From: UBA5436 sp050951845
Lineage (GTDB): Bacteria; Bacillota; Clostridia; Saccharofermentanales; DTU023
NCBI GenBank assembly: GCA_050951845.1
Contig: JBMNJV010000001.1
Location: 62,001-126,000 of the forward strand
Length of the DNA: 64,000 nucleotides
Reading direction: 5' to 3'
The position numbers and the translations under genes are program-made. Position 1 is the first letter of the stretch, and the number at the start of each line of letters is the position of its first letter. Positions 18,375 through 26,285 of the stretch are shown piece after piece. The notes below the pieces were generated by a model. The model did not search any database. It saw nothing but the letters and a program-made list of their open reading frames with translations, and was not told the origin of the DNA.

Positions 18375-18434
18375 CATCAATTAAAAGTGCCGGTTGAATT
18401 TCTGTTAGCTGATAACAAAGAACAACCGGCACCA
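18375..18434 (-). terminator. rho-independent terminator after the VTC-DUF4956 pair
   Basis: A perfect 10-bp stem gtgccggttg/caaccggcac (18423-18432 and 18387-18396 read on the minus strand) is followed by TTTTAATTG. It lies 33 bp beyond the DUF4956 stop codon. The rest of 18110-18466 shows no supportable gene. Confidence 0.7.
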
Positions 18435-18466
18435 TTTTCTATTGCGCCTATTCTGATGTGGTTTTT

Positions 18467-19138
18467 TCAGACGTCTACAACAGCACTCGGAGCCAGAATA
18501 TTGACGGTATCGACACCGTCATAGCTTTTAATAATCTGAGACAAACGCATCTGCTGAACAGAGTTTGTTTTTATTTCATAGACAATCTCAAAAGAATTTT
18601 CGAGAAGATTTTGTGCCCTTAAATTGAAGGTTGAAGAATAGGCCTTTATATCAGATTCCAAGAATTCAGGATCAATTTGTGTTCCGCGGATAACTAATAG
18701 CATATTGCTTGCGTTTACCGCCTTGGTATTTGAAATTATTAAAATTGCGGCAAGAATAACAGAAATTAGTAAACCCAGGAAATAAGCATGACTGGCAGCT
18801 GCAAGTCCTATCGACATTGACCAGAAAACGAAACCGATATCACGATTATCTTTGACATTGGTCCGGAAACGAACAAGGCTTAAGGAACCCAACATTCCCA
18901 AGGATAACGCAACGTTGGTTCTGATTAATATCATTAAGATCGTTGTGATAATGGATAACATGGCTAACATAATATTGAAACTGGAATCATAGGACATTCC
19001 CCTGTGAATAAAGCGATAGGTTAAAAACATGATGCCGGCTAACACTATTGCCAGCAAAACACTCAGTAAAACTTCTACCAGGGTCGGTGCTGAAATCAAA
19101 TCTTCAGCGATTCCGGATAATTGGATTAATTGATTCAT
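18467..19138 (-). CDS. DUF4956 membrane protein
   Basis: 223 residues with four hydrophobic segments in the first two thirds (about 22-42, 55-75, 82-90 to 112, 118-140). The conserved block LGSLSLVRFRTNVKDNRDIGFVFWSMSIGLAAA is split here only by my reading; LVRFRT and DIGFVFW are the diagnostic pieces of DUF4956. A cytosolic ferredoxin-like tail of about 80 residues follows. DUF4956 proteins are regularly encoded beside VTC-domain polyphosphate polymerases, as here (119 bp downstream of one). The pair may form a membrane polyphosphate-related complex, but the DUF4956 function is not established. Strong Shine-Dalgarno (GGAGG) supports the start. Confidence 0.85.
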   Translation of the reverse strand: MNQLIQLSGIAEDLISAPTLVEVLLSVLLAIVLAGIMFLTYRFIHRGMSYDSSFNIMLAMLSIITTILMILIRTNVALSLGMLGSLSLVRFRTNVKDNRDIGFVFWSMSIGLAAASHAYFLGLLISVILAAILIISNTKAVNASNMLLVIRGTQIDPEFLESDIKAYSSTFNLRAQNLLENSFEIVYEIKTNSVQQMRLSQIIKSYDGVDTVNILAPSAVVDV

Positions 19139-19257
19139 AATTGCCTCCGTCTATTTGTATCTGTTTTTTAATTATTGATTATAAATCAGCGATTTAATCG
19201 CTCTTTAAGCTGTATTTAATTTGTTATTGCAGTTATGTTCTGATTATGAATGTCGTA

Positions 19258-19992
19258 TCAGTGAAGTTGATCAAGTAAGGCACGGGATGAGCCGAACTTG
19301 CTGATATGGCATTTTTTAAGATTGCATTGCTGCAGAACTTGTTGAATATACGGGAGCAGGAAATTTTCATATTTGACTTCCAAAATAGTCTCCGTAATAT
19401 CGGTAACGTTGATAAAATTGTGATTATCCGGTTCAAACAAGCCATTATTGAAGTTACAATATTGAAGTTCATTATCTAAAGTAATCCTTGTTGAAAATTG
19501 AGGATGAGTGTAGGCTCTGCGTTTGTATTGAACCATCGAAACCGGTCTGTATTGCATCGTTTTACAAAGTTCATAACCCAGTTTTGCCGTATCTGTATTA
19601 TATTTCCGGAGAACCTCAAAATTGCCGCCGAGCATCTCCAAGGCATCCGCTCTGCTTACAACCTGAGATTCCTTGATTTGATTGTCGGACCATTTCTTCT
19701 TAAATTCGAATTTAGCCGTTTGATCACTGGTGTCATAAATACGCAAGCGAATTCTTTTTTGAAATCCTACTTTCTTTTTTTTGCCGATATAGTCTTGTTC
19801 ATCAACTCCGTCAAAATAAACACTGCGTACCGAATAGCCGCTGTAATCTCCGTAAGCATCGGGGGTAAGCAGGGTATCCAGTGCCTTCAATAAGAAAAGC
19901 CGGTCTTCCAGGCCCAAAAGATATTTCAATTCAGATCTTTGTACTGTTAATTTTTTATATCGGGGCTTATTGGTTGTCGCTGTTTGTCCCAT
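19258..19992 (-). CDS. VTC-domain protein, putative polyphosphate polymerase
   Basis: 244 residues matching the tunnel-shaped VTC fold: an early RSELKYLL, then VRSVYFDG, KRIRLRIY, KFEFKKKW and a late ILEVKYE. These alternating basic and acidic motifs line the active-site tunnel that polymerises phosphate from nucleoside triphosphates in yeast Vtc4. No membrane helix is present, so the partner DUF4956 protein downstream probably supplies membrane attachment. Start supported by GGAG 8 bp upstream. The catalytic reaction is inferred from the family and has not been tested in most bacterial members; some may be regulatory. Confidence 0.85.
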   Translation of the reverse strand: MGQTATTNKPRYKKLTVQRSELKYLLGLEDRLFLLKALDTLLTPDAYGDYSGYSVRSVYFDGVDEQDYIGKKKKVGFQKRIRLRIYDTSDQTAKFEFKKKWSDNQIKESQVVSRADALEMLGGNFEVLRKYNTDTAKLGYELCKTMQYRPVSMVQYKRRAYTHPQFSTRITLDNELQYCNFNNGLFEPDNHNFINVTDITETILEVKYENFLLPYIQQVLQQCNLKKCHISKFGSSRALLDQLH

Positions 19993-20296
19993 CTCTTTTC
20001 TCCTATCCTGATAAACAAATTAATCTCATTTGTTTTCATTCCTGTCTTTACAAGCAATTAAACTTTTTAATTTAGATGTTTTATAATCTTCAATTTTTAA
20101 TGCTTATAGAATAGAATGCGCAGAGGGAAAAATATAATCGGGGTCTTTGTAAAAAATAAGTAAATAAAAGATTAAGCTGCGGTTATGTGAGCCATATTGA
20201 AATATCTCAATATTTATAAATATCCTCGTGATTTCGATATTTATCCGTTTTTCTTTTTTATATCTGTCTTCTTATCAGAATATATTTTTGATATGT

Positions 20297-21517
20297 TTAT
20301 ATCTGCCCCAGCGGATACGTGATAAGATTTTCAGCCAGATACATTTTCCTGTCAATTTGACATAGGATAAGCTGATTACCGATTTTGTATCCTTCCACTT
20401 TTTTCAGAAGATCAAAATGTTTTGCCATGCTTTTATCGGGTGAAGCACTTTGCTTTATTTCTACAGGGTATAAGATTCCGGAAGACTCAATAATCAGGTC
20501 TATTTCTTTTTGATCTTTGTCCCGATAAAAATATATCGGCGGATCTATAATCCCATGATTTTGAAAAGATTTGATAATTTCTACCACCACATAATTTTCT
20601 AAAATATGTCCTGACATGGCACCCCTCATCAAAGTTTCAACACTTGTCCATCTTAAGAGATAGGAAACCAAACCGGAATCTGCAAAATATAATACAGGAC
20701 TTTTAATCACTCGTGATAAACGATTGTTAGAAAACGGCTGAACTAAAAAGATCAAGCCTGATGATTCTAAAACAGAAATCCATGATTTTATTGTATTACT
20801 GTCTACTCCCACTTCTTTGGCAACTTCACTGTAATTTACCACTTGGGCTACACGTGCAGCTAAAACCCTGATAAACTTGGCAAATGTCCCTAAGTCCCGG
20901 ACATTCGTAATTGATCTGACATCTCTTTCCAAGTATGTAGTCACATATGAAGCATAATACTGTTCTTTATCAATTTGGGGATTTTTTGTTAATTCCGGTA
21001 AACTACCCCGAAAGATTTTACTCCACAGATCCACACCATTGACCGATTTTCTCTCTGCGTCAAAATATTCATCGTTGGGTATCAGTTGTTTATTGAAATC
21101 ATCTTTAATAATTTCTCGCATAGATAAGCCATCCATACGAATAATTCCGACTCTCCCGGCTAAACTCTCGGTAACTCCTTGCATCAAAGAAAATGTCTGA
21201 GATCCGATCAGGATATATTGCCCGTATTCGTCACTTTGATCAACTAATAATTTTATCTCCCGGAAAAGTTCAGGGGCATATTGTATTTCATCAATAATCA
21301 ATTTTCCGGGATGATTCAGAAAAAATAACTTTGAATCATTTTTGGCAATCTCAAGTTCATTATAATCATCCAAACTTACATACCTATACTCGTTTTTCGG
21401 AAATAAATGTTTTAATGTTGTTGACTTGCCAACTTGACGCGGACCGGTAATTAAAACAACTTTAAATGTGTTTATTGCATTTATTATCGGCTGTTCAATG
21501 CTTCGATTTATATACAT
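20297..21517 (-). CDS. AAA-type ATPase with DUF4143 domain
   Basis: 406 residues. The N-terminal P-loop is ITGPRQVGKST (about 27-37), Walker B LIIDEIQYAPELF follows near 93, and a sensor-like LIGSQTF near 123. The C-terminal half is the DUF4143 region, with a winged-helix-like stretch (VNYSEVAKEVGVDSNTIKSW) and a PD-(D/E)XK-like end: FYRDKDQKEIDLIIE then YPVEIKQS. These stand-alone ATPases are common and mobile in anaerobes and their cellular role is unsettled; a nuclease-like end is suggestive only. The gene is monocistronic, with no operon partner on either side. Confidence 0.88.
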   Translation of the reverse strand: MYINRSIEQPIINAINTFKVVLITGPRQVGKSTTLKHLFPKNEYRYVSLDDYNELEIAKNDSKLFFLNHPGKLIIDEIQYAPELFREIKLLVDQSDEYGQYILIGSQTFSLMQGVTESLAGRVGIIRMDGLSMREIIKDDFNKQLIPNDEYFDAERKSVNGVDLWSKIFRGSLPELTKNPQIDKEQYYASYVTTYLERDVRSITNVRDLGTFAKFIRVLAARVAQVVNYSEVAKEVGVDSNTIKSWISVLESSGLIFLVQPFSNNRLSRVIKSPVLYFADSGLVSYLLRWTSVETLMRGAMSGHILENYVVVEIIKSFQNHGIIDPPIYFYRDKDQKEIDLIIESSGILYPVEIKQSASPDKSMAKHFDLLKKVEGYKIGNQLILCQIDRKMYLAENLITYPLGQI

Positions 21518-21766
21518 AGTTGCGTTCCTTTCTTTGGCATTTCAATTGATAAAAACAATCTCATCTTTTTCTCTGAGATTTCGATTTAGCTATACACATT
21601 AATATATTTCCGGCTTATTCGGAATTCAATTCTATTTCAGACAAAAAACCGATGTTTGTAAATCGTCTGATTTGTAATTTAATTCCGTTTCAGGCGAAAT
21701 TGTATTGCAATGTAGAAATGAAATTCGTAGTCATTCACAAATTCGGAATGCGATGTACATACCATT

Positions 21767-23644
21767 TTACAGCCGGCCTGCTGCGTACATTTCGGCATAA
21801 CGTCCGCCTTTTTCAAGCAAAGCGGCGTGTGTTCCTACTTCAACAATCGCACCCTGATCCATGACTATGATGCGATCTGCATCATGTATCGTAGAAAGCC
21901 TGTGGGCAATGACAAAACTGGTCGTGTTTGAAGTTAATTCCTGCATAGCGTGCTGGATAAACAATTCTGTCCGCGTATCGACCGAAGATGTTGCTTCATC
22001 TAAAATAATGATCGGAGCTTTTTTGATCATCGCCCGGGCAATCGTCAACAATTGGCGTTCGCCATGACTGATATTGGCGGCTCCTTCGGTCAGCAGCGTG
22101 TCATATCCTTCCGGCAGACGTTCGATGAAAGAATCGGCACGTGCCAATTCGGCCGCCGCTTTAATCTCTTCTAACGGCACGGCAGATAAGTTTTCTCCGT
22201 TTGAAATAGCTGCACCATAAGCAATATTGTCGCGGATTGTTCCGGAAAAAAGCCACGTATCCTGCAGAACCATGGCATATGCTTTTCTCAATTCATCCGT
22301 ATGGTATTGTTTGGTGTCATGGTCATCCAAAATAATATTTCCGCCGGCAATTTCATAAAAGCGCATCAATAAATTTACGAGTGTTGTTTTACCTGCACCG
22401 GTCGTGCCGACAATCGCCAATTGCTCTCCGGGATTAACTTTCAGATTGACATTTTTGAATAACAACTCATCCGTATAACCGAAGTCAACTTGCTTAAATT
22501 CAATCTTACCAAGAGTTTTACTTATGTCTATTTCCTCCGTACCTGTCTGAATCGTTTCCTCCGCATCTAAGAATGAAAAAATGCGCTCCCCCGAAGCCAA
22601 AGCAGACATGATCGTATTGAGGATACCTAAAACCTGATTAAAAGGACCGCGCAGCATTTGCGTATATTGAATGAATGCCTGGAATGAACCTAAAGTCAAA
22701 GCACCGTTTATAACATAATATCCGCCTAAAATCGCCACCAAAACATAATTCGCATTCAGGATCAAATCACCGGCAGGTCTTGTCAGAAATGAAACCAGGG
22801 ATGATTTCCATTCACTTTCATATAAATCTTCATTGAGGTCAGCCATTTCCGCTTTCAGTTCATCGCTCAGATTATAATGTTTAACAATATCTTCGCCATT
22901 GTAGATTTCTTCGACTTGTCCGCTGAAATGACCGGTGAATTTCGCATTTCTTCGGAAGATGGGTTTTGCTTTCCTGACGAGGTACTTAACCAACAGATAA
23001 GAAATCGGAATTACAATCATGGCAAGCAGAGCCAAAAAAGCATGGATACTGAACATCATAATCACAACACCGATCAAGATGACGATTGCAGTTAAAGAGC
23101 TGGTCAAGCCTGTTTGCAAAGTATTCGCAACATTGTCCAGATCGTTGGTTAAGAGTGAGACCATGTCACCTGTTGAGGAACGGTCAAAATATTTCAAAGT
23201 CAGACGATTTGTTTTTTTCTGCATTTGATTGCGAATAGAACGGATCAGCTTTTGTGTCATTTTTACCAACAAAACATTGGAAAAATAGGTTGCTGAAAAC
23301 TGAACAATAAATAAGGCAATCAGGATTACCGCAAAGTTTCGGAAAATCAGCCAGTCAAGCGCAATCTCTTTTTGCATAGCGGACGTAATAACATTGATAA
23401 TATTGCCGATCATGCGGGGAATAAAAATTTGCGCACCCGAAGCCATGAGGGTCAAAATGATCGCCGTGAGAAAAAACCATTTAACAGGACTGATGTAGTT
23501 CAGTAATCTCAGTAAAGTACCCTTATTATCTTTGGCACTGCCTGATGCCAGCAAACCGGCAACACGACCTGCACCGCCTGCCCCCTTTGAAATACCGGGC
23601 AGACCATCTTCCTTTTTTTCTTTTGTGCGGTTCGTTTCTTGCAT
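21767..23644 (-). CDS. ABC exporter half-transporter (second subunit of a heterodimer)
   Basis: 625 residues: a six-helix membrane domain (about 55-340) and an ATPase domain (about 385-625). Walker A is GTTGAGKTTLVN, the signature is ISHGERQLLTIARA, and Walker B IIILDEATSSVD retains the catalytic Glu. With the upstream gene it should form a BmrCD/TM287-288-like heterodimeric exporter of drugs, lipids or peptides; substrate is not predictable. The gene starts at the third of three tandem TAATG junctions, so its start codon sits at the end of a 14-codon mini-frame. Earlier in-frame starts are excluded by the stop codon. Confidence 0.92.
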   Translation of the reverse strand: MQETNRTKEKKEDGLPGISKGAGGAGRVAGLLASGSAKDNKGTLLRLLNYISPVKWFFLTAIILTLMASGAQIFIPRMIGNIINVITSAMQKEIALDWLIFRNFAVILIALFIVQFSATYFSNVLLVKMTQKLIRSIRNQMQKKTNRLTLKYFDRSSTGDMVSLLTNDLDNVANTLQTGLTSSLTAIVILIGVVIMMFSIHAFLALLAMIVIPISYLLVKYLVRKAKPIFRRNAKFTGHFSGQVEEIYNGEDIVKHYNLSDELKAEMADLNEDLYESEWKSSLVSFLTRPAGDLILNANYVLVAILGGYYVINGALTLGSFQAFIQYTQMLRGPFNQVLGILNTIMSALASGERIFSFLDAEETIQTGTEEIDISKTLGKIEFKQVDFGYTDELLFKNVNLKVNPGEQLAIVGTTGAGKTTLVNLLMRFYEIAGGNIILDDHDTKQYHTDELRKAYAMVLQDTWLFSGTIRDNIAYGAAISNGENLSAVPLEEIKAAAELARADSFIERLPEGYDTLLTEGAANISHGERQLLTIARAMIKKAPIIILDEATSSVDTRTELFIQHAMQELTSNTTSFVIAHRLSTIHDADRIIVMDQGAIVEVGTHAALLEKGGRYAEMYAAGRL

Positions 23645-23734
23645 TATTCTGCTTCCTTTTTTTCTTTTGTGCGGTTCGTTTCTTGCATTATTCTGCTTCC
23701 CTTTTTTCTTTTGTGCGGTTCGCTTCTTGCATTA
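23612..23734 (-). repeat. 44-bp tandem triplication of a stop-start (TAATG) junction, creating two 14-codon mini-ORFs
   Basis: Between the two ABC genes a 44-bp unit is repeated about three times. The upstream gene ends GAATAATG, with TAA overlapping the ATG of a mini-ORF coding MQEANRTKEKREAE (23688-23732). That ends in TAATG and starts MQETNRTKEKKEAE (23644-23688). That again ends in TAATG, where the downstream gene begins MQETNRTKEKKEDG. Each junction is preceded by an AAGG-type ribosome site (aaaaaggaagcag). Because 44 is not a multiple of 3, each copy changes frame and is closed by its own stop. This is directly read from the sequence; whether the mini-peptides are made is inference. Confidence 0.9.
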
Positions 23735-25594
23735 TTCTGCTTCCCTCTCATCCAGACTTTTTTGTGAAGTAATAATTTCCTGATAAACAGTACAGGTTGC
23801 TCCGAGTTCTTGATGATTTCCCCTGCCCACAATGGTTCCGTTGTCGATTACAAGAATTTCATCCGCATCTCTCACTGTTGCCACACGCTGCGCAATTACC
23901 AAAATTCCTTTGCCCGATAATTTTTTCTGAATGGCTTGCCGGACTTTTTTCTCGGTCGAGTAATCCAGGGCGGAAAAACAATCATCAAAAATATAAAAAT
24001 CAGACTCTCTGATCAAACCGCGGGCAATAGAAATCCTTTGCTTTTGACCGCCTGAAAGATTAACCGCATTTTGAGCAATATGAAAATCCAGACCTTCCTC
24101 TGCTTGACGAAAGAAATCGCCCATTTGGACCATCTCCAGGACTTCCCAGATTTCATCATCCGTCGCATCCTTTTTGCCGGTTTGTATGTTTTCGCGAATC
24201 GTACCTGAGAACAAAAAAGTGGTTTGAGGAATATGTGTTATGATTTGATTGATTTCCGTATTTGCTAAACTTGCTATATTTTGACCGTTACAAGTAATTT
24301 GACCATGACGGACATCATAATCTCGCATCATCAAACGAACAATGGTTGATTTGCCGCTGCCTGTTGAACCGATCATCGCTTTGGTTTCACCCTTATTTAA
24401 TCCAAAAGAAATATTTTTTAAGAGATCCGCACACGAAGGCGGGTAGCAGAAATCTACATTATCAAAGCGGATCGTCTTTTCCGCTGATTGTTCCGGCAAA
24501 GCAGAACTCACTTCGGTTTCGGCAGCTTCTTCTTTTTCAGCTTCAATTTCGGCAGCTTCTCCTTTTTCAGCTTCGGTTTCTGCAACTTCTCCTTTTTCAA
24601 CTTCGGTTTCTGTAACTTCTCCTTTTATTTGGACTTTTTTCTCTTTTATCTGCAATATTTCTTCTTTTGCTAAAACTTCCCGGATCCGATCAATAGAAAC
24701 TTTCGAGCGCGGAAAAATTGTAATGATAGCGGCAAATTGCTGGATATTATTCAAAGCCATGATAGCGTATTCGATCAGACCGACTAAAGCACCGACCGTA
24801 ACGGTTCCCAATTCTGCTCTCACACCCCCGACGTACAACATAGTCAAAATGAGGGCATTCGTGAAAAGCAAAATCAGAGGGCTTAATAACATCATGGTGG
24901 ATTCTGCCTCAACATTTGCCAGGCAGGCTTCTTTCGTCGCCGCCTGGAACATATTTGTTTCATAATCAGACTTGTTAAAAGCTTTGACCACGCGGATACC
25001 TGTTACATTTTCCCTGAAGCGCTGATTCATTTGATCAACAGCCTTACGAATACGACTGTACTTGGGCAGAGCTTTTGTTGTTAACTTAAGGGCAAGGAAG
25101 AAAATAACCGGAATGATGATCAGGATGATCGCGGCCATTTTAACATCTATCGAAAACGAAATGATCACGGCACCGATTACCGTAATCGATAAAGTGTAAA
25201 TTTTTCGCAAAGACATATCGATCAGAATCGAAACTTGCTTCACGTCATTCACCGTTCTTGTGATTAAAGTAGAGTTGGAAAAACTCCCCCTGGTTTCCTT
25301 AGACCAAGCGATGACTCTCTCAAACAGATCTCCCCTTAAGTCTTTTGAGATGCCGGCTGTTGCTCTTGTTAAAAAGTATATGGAGATTAACAGAGAAACA
25401 ATATTCACAACGGTCGCCAGTAACATCAGCAAGCCACGATTCATGATTTGATTCAGATCTTTAAGCAAGATTCCATAGTCAATAATATCTACCATCAGCC
25501 GTGGAATCGCAAGCTGTGAAGCTACCCAAACGGTTGCAAAAAACAATTGCCCGATAATAAAATTAAAATGTTTTTTTGCATATTTAAGCAACAT
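23732..25594 (-). CDS. ABC exporter half-transporter (first subunit, degenerate catalytic site)
   Basis: 620 residues: a membrane domain with six helices (about 12-300), a repeat linker, and an ATPase domain. Walker A is GSTGSGKSTIVR and the signature is LSGGQKQRISIARG. Walker B reads FYIFDDCFSALD, with Asp where the catalytic Glu belongs; this substitution marks the degenerate-site subunit of heterodimeric exporters such as TM287/288. Between the two domains lies an unusual charged linker of about four decapeptide units (ETEVEKGEVA, ETEAEKGEAA and variants; about residues 325-370), encoded by 30-bp DNA repeats at about 24500-24620. Its stop codon overlaps a start codon in a TAATG, coupling it to the downstream cassette. 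Substrate unknown. Confidence 0.92.
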   Translation of the reverse strand: MLLKYAKKHFNFIIGQLFFATVWVASQLAIPRLMVDIIDYGILLKDLNQIMNRGLLMLLATVVNIVSLLISIYFLTRATAGISKDLRGDLFERVIAWSKETRGSFSNSTLITRTVNDVKQVSILIDMSLRKIYTLSITVIGAVIISFSIDVKMAAIILIIIPVIFFLALKLTTKALPKYSRIRKAVDQMNQRFRENVTGIRVVKAFNKSDYETNMFQAATKEACLANVEAESTMMLLSPLILLFTNALILTMLYVGGVRAELGTVTVGALVGLIEYAIMALNNIQQFAAIITIFPRSKVSIDRIREVLAKEEILQIKEKKVQIKGEVTETEVEKGEVAETEAEKGEAAEIEAEKEEAAETEVSSALPEQSAEKTIRFDNVDFCYPPSCADLLKNISFGLNKGETKAMIGSTGSGKSTIVRLMMRDYDVRHGQITCNGQNIASLANTEINQIITHIPQTTFLFSGTIRENIQTGKKDATDDEIWEVLEMVQMGDFFRQAEEGLDFHIAQNAVNLSGGQKQRISIARGLIRESDFYIFDDCFSALDYSTEKKVRQAIQKKLSGKGILVIAQRVATVRDADEILVIDNGTIVGRGNHQELGATCTVYQEIITSQKSLDEREAE

Positions 25595-26285
25595 ATTTTT
25601 TGTTTCTCTCTTTCAGTCTTACACAGTCTATTACACACAGAAGATTGTTTATCTATTTTTTATTATTGTCTATATTTTAGTTCTTAATTTTAGTTCTTAC
25701 TTTATTTTTTATCTTAAGTTTAATTAATGCCGTTTTCTTGTCTTACTCATATTTATACTCTCACTATTCATCGCTGAATTTTACCTTTGATTCCCTGATA
25801 TTTCAAATTATAAGTATCAAAGTTTAATATGATCTTGATTCTTCTGCCTTATTTTACAAATAAATTATTTCGAGTTAAAGCAGAGAAATTATATTTTAAT
25901 TGGATTTTGGAAGTATATTTCCAAATTAGAAAAATATGAACAAATTGGAAGTATACTTCCAATTCAGAAAGAAAACTGGAATATTGGAAGATTGTTTCCA
26001 GTATGATAAATATATTTGAGATATCGGGAATTTGTTTCAGCATAACATAAACTAATACAAAAAGATTTTTTTCGAAAACAATTCTAACAATATGTCGTAG
26101 TAATCATCAACATAATAATATTCATTATTGTCACCTTGTTTATAGTCACTTTTAATAATAATACAAATTAAAACTTCTTGTTGTTAATTATTATAATAAG
26201 TTTATATTAATGATTATTACAATAATGTCTAAATCTCTACTTTATTCCAAGCATTTTTCCAGTTTAAAATATTTCCCGACATGCA
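25595..26285. other. AT-rich 690-bp gene-free stretch between the ABC operon and the distal end of the CRISPR array
   Basis: No convincing gene on either strand. Apart from the palindrome cluster at 25907-26040 it is low-complexity A/T. It should contain the promoter of the ABC genes (start 25594), though I could not settle on one, and the trailer end of the CRISPR array. Confidence 0.5.
25907..26040. promoter_or_regulatory. cluster of three to four 18-bp palindromes at a ~39-bp spacing, possible operators
   Basis: Three sites share the pattern ttggaag..tttccaa. They are ttggaagtatatttccaa (25907-25924), a perfect palindrome ttggaagtatacttccaa (25945-25962) and ttggaagattgtttccag (25984-26001). 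A weaker fourth (cgggaatttgtttcag) lies at about 26025-26040. Starts are 38, 39 and about 40 bp apart, close to four helical turns, so a dimeric repressor could bind one DNA face. The nearest gene reading away is the ABC exporter 310 bp downstream on the minus strand. Operator function is inference. Confidence 0.5.

Noticed and set aside
18253..18435. 60-codon minus-strand frame
   Set aside because: It starts inside the terminator hairpin at 18375-18434 and has no ribosome site.
25849..26043. 64-codon minus-strand frame
   Set aside because: It overlaps the palindrome cluster and its sequence simply reflects the repeated palindromes and A/T content.
26041..26285. AT-rich stretch as CRISPR leader
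   Set aside because: Repeat orientation (GTTG...GATCC on the minus strand) and the cas1-cas2 side place the leader at the other end.
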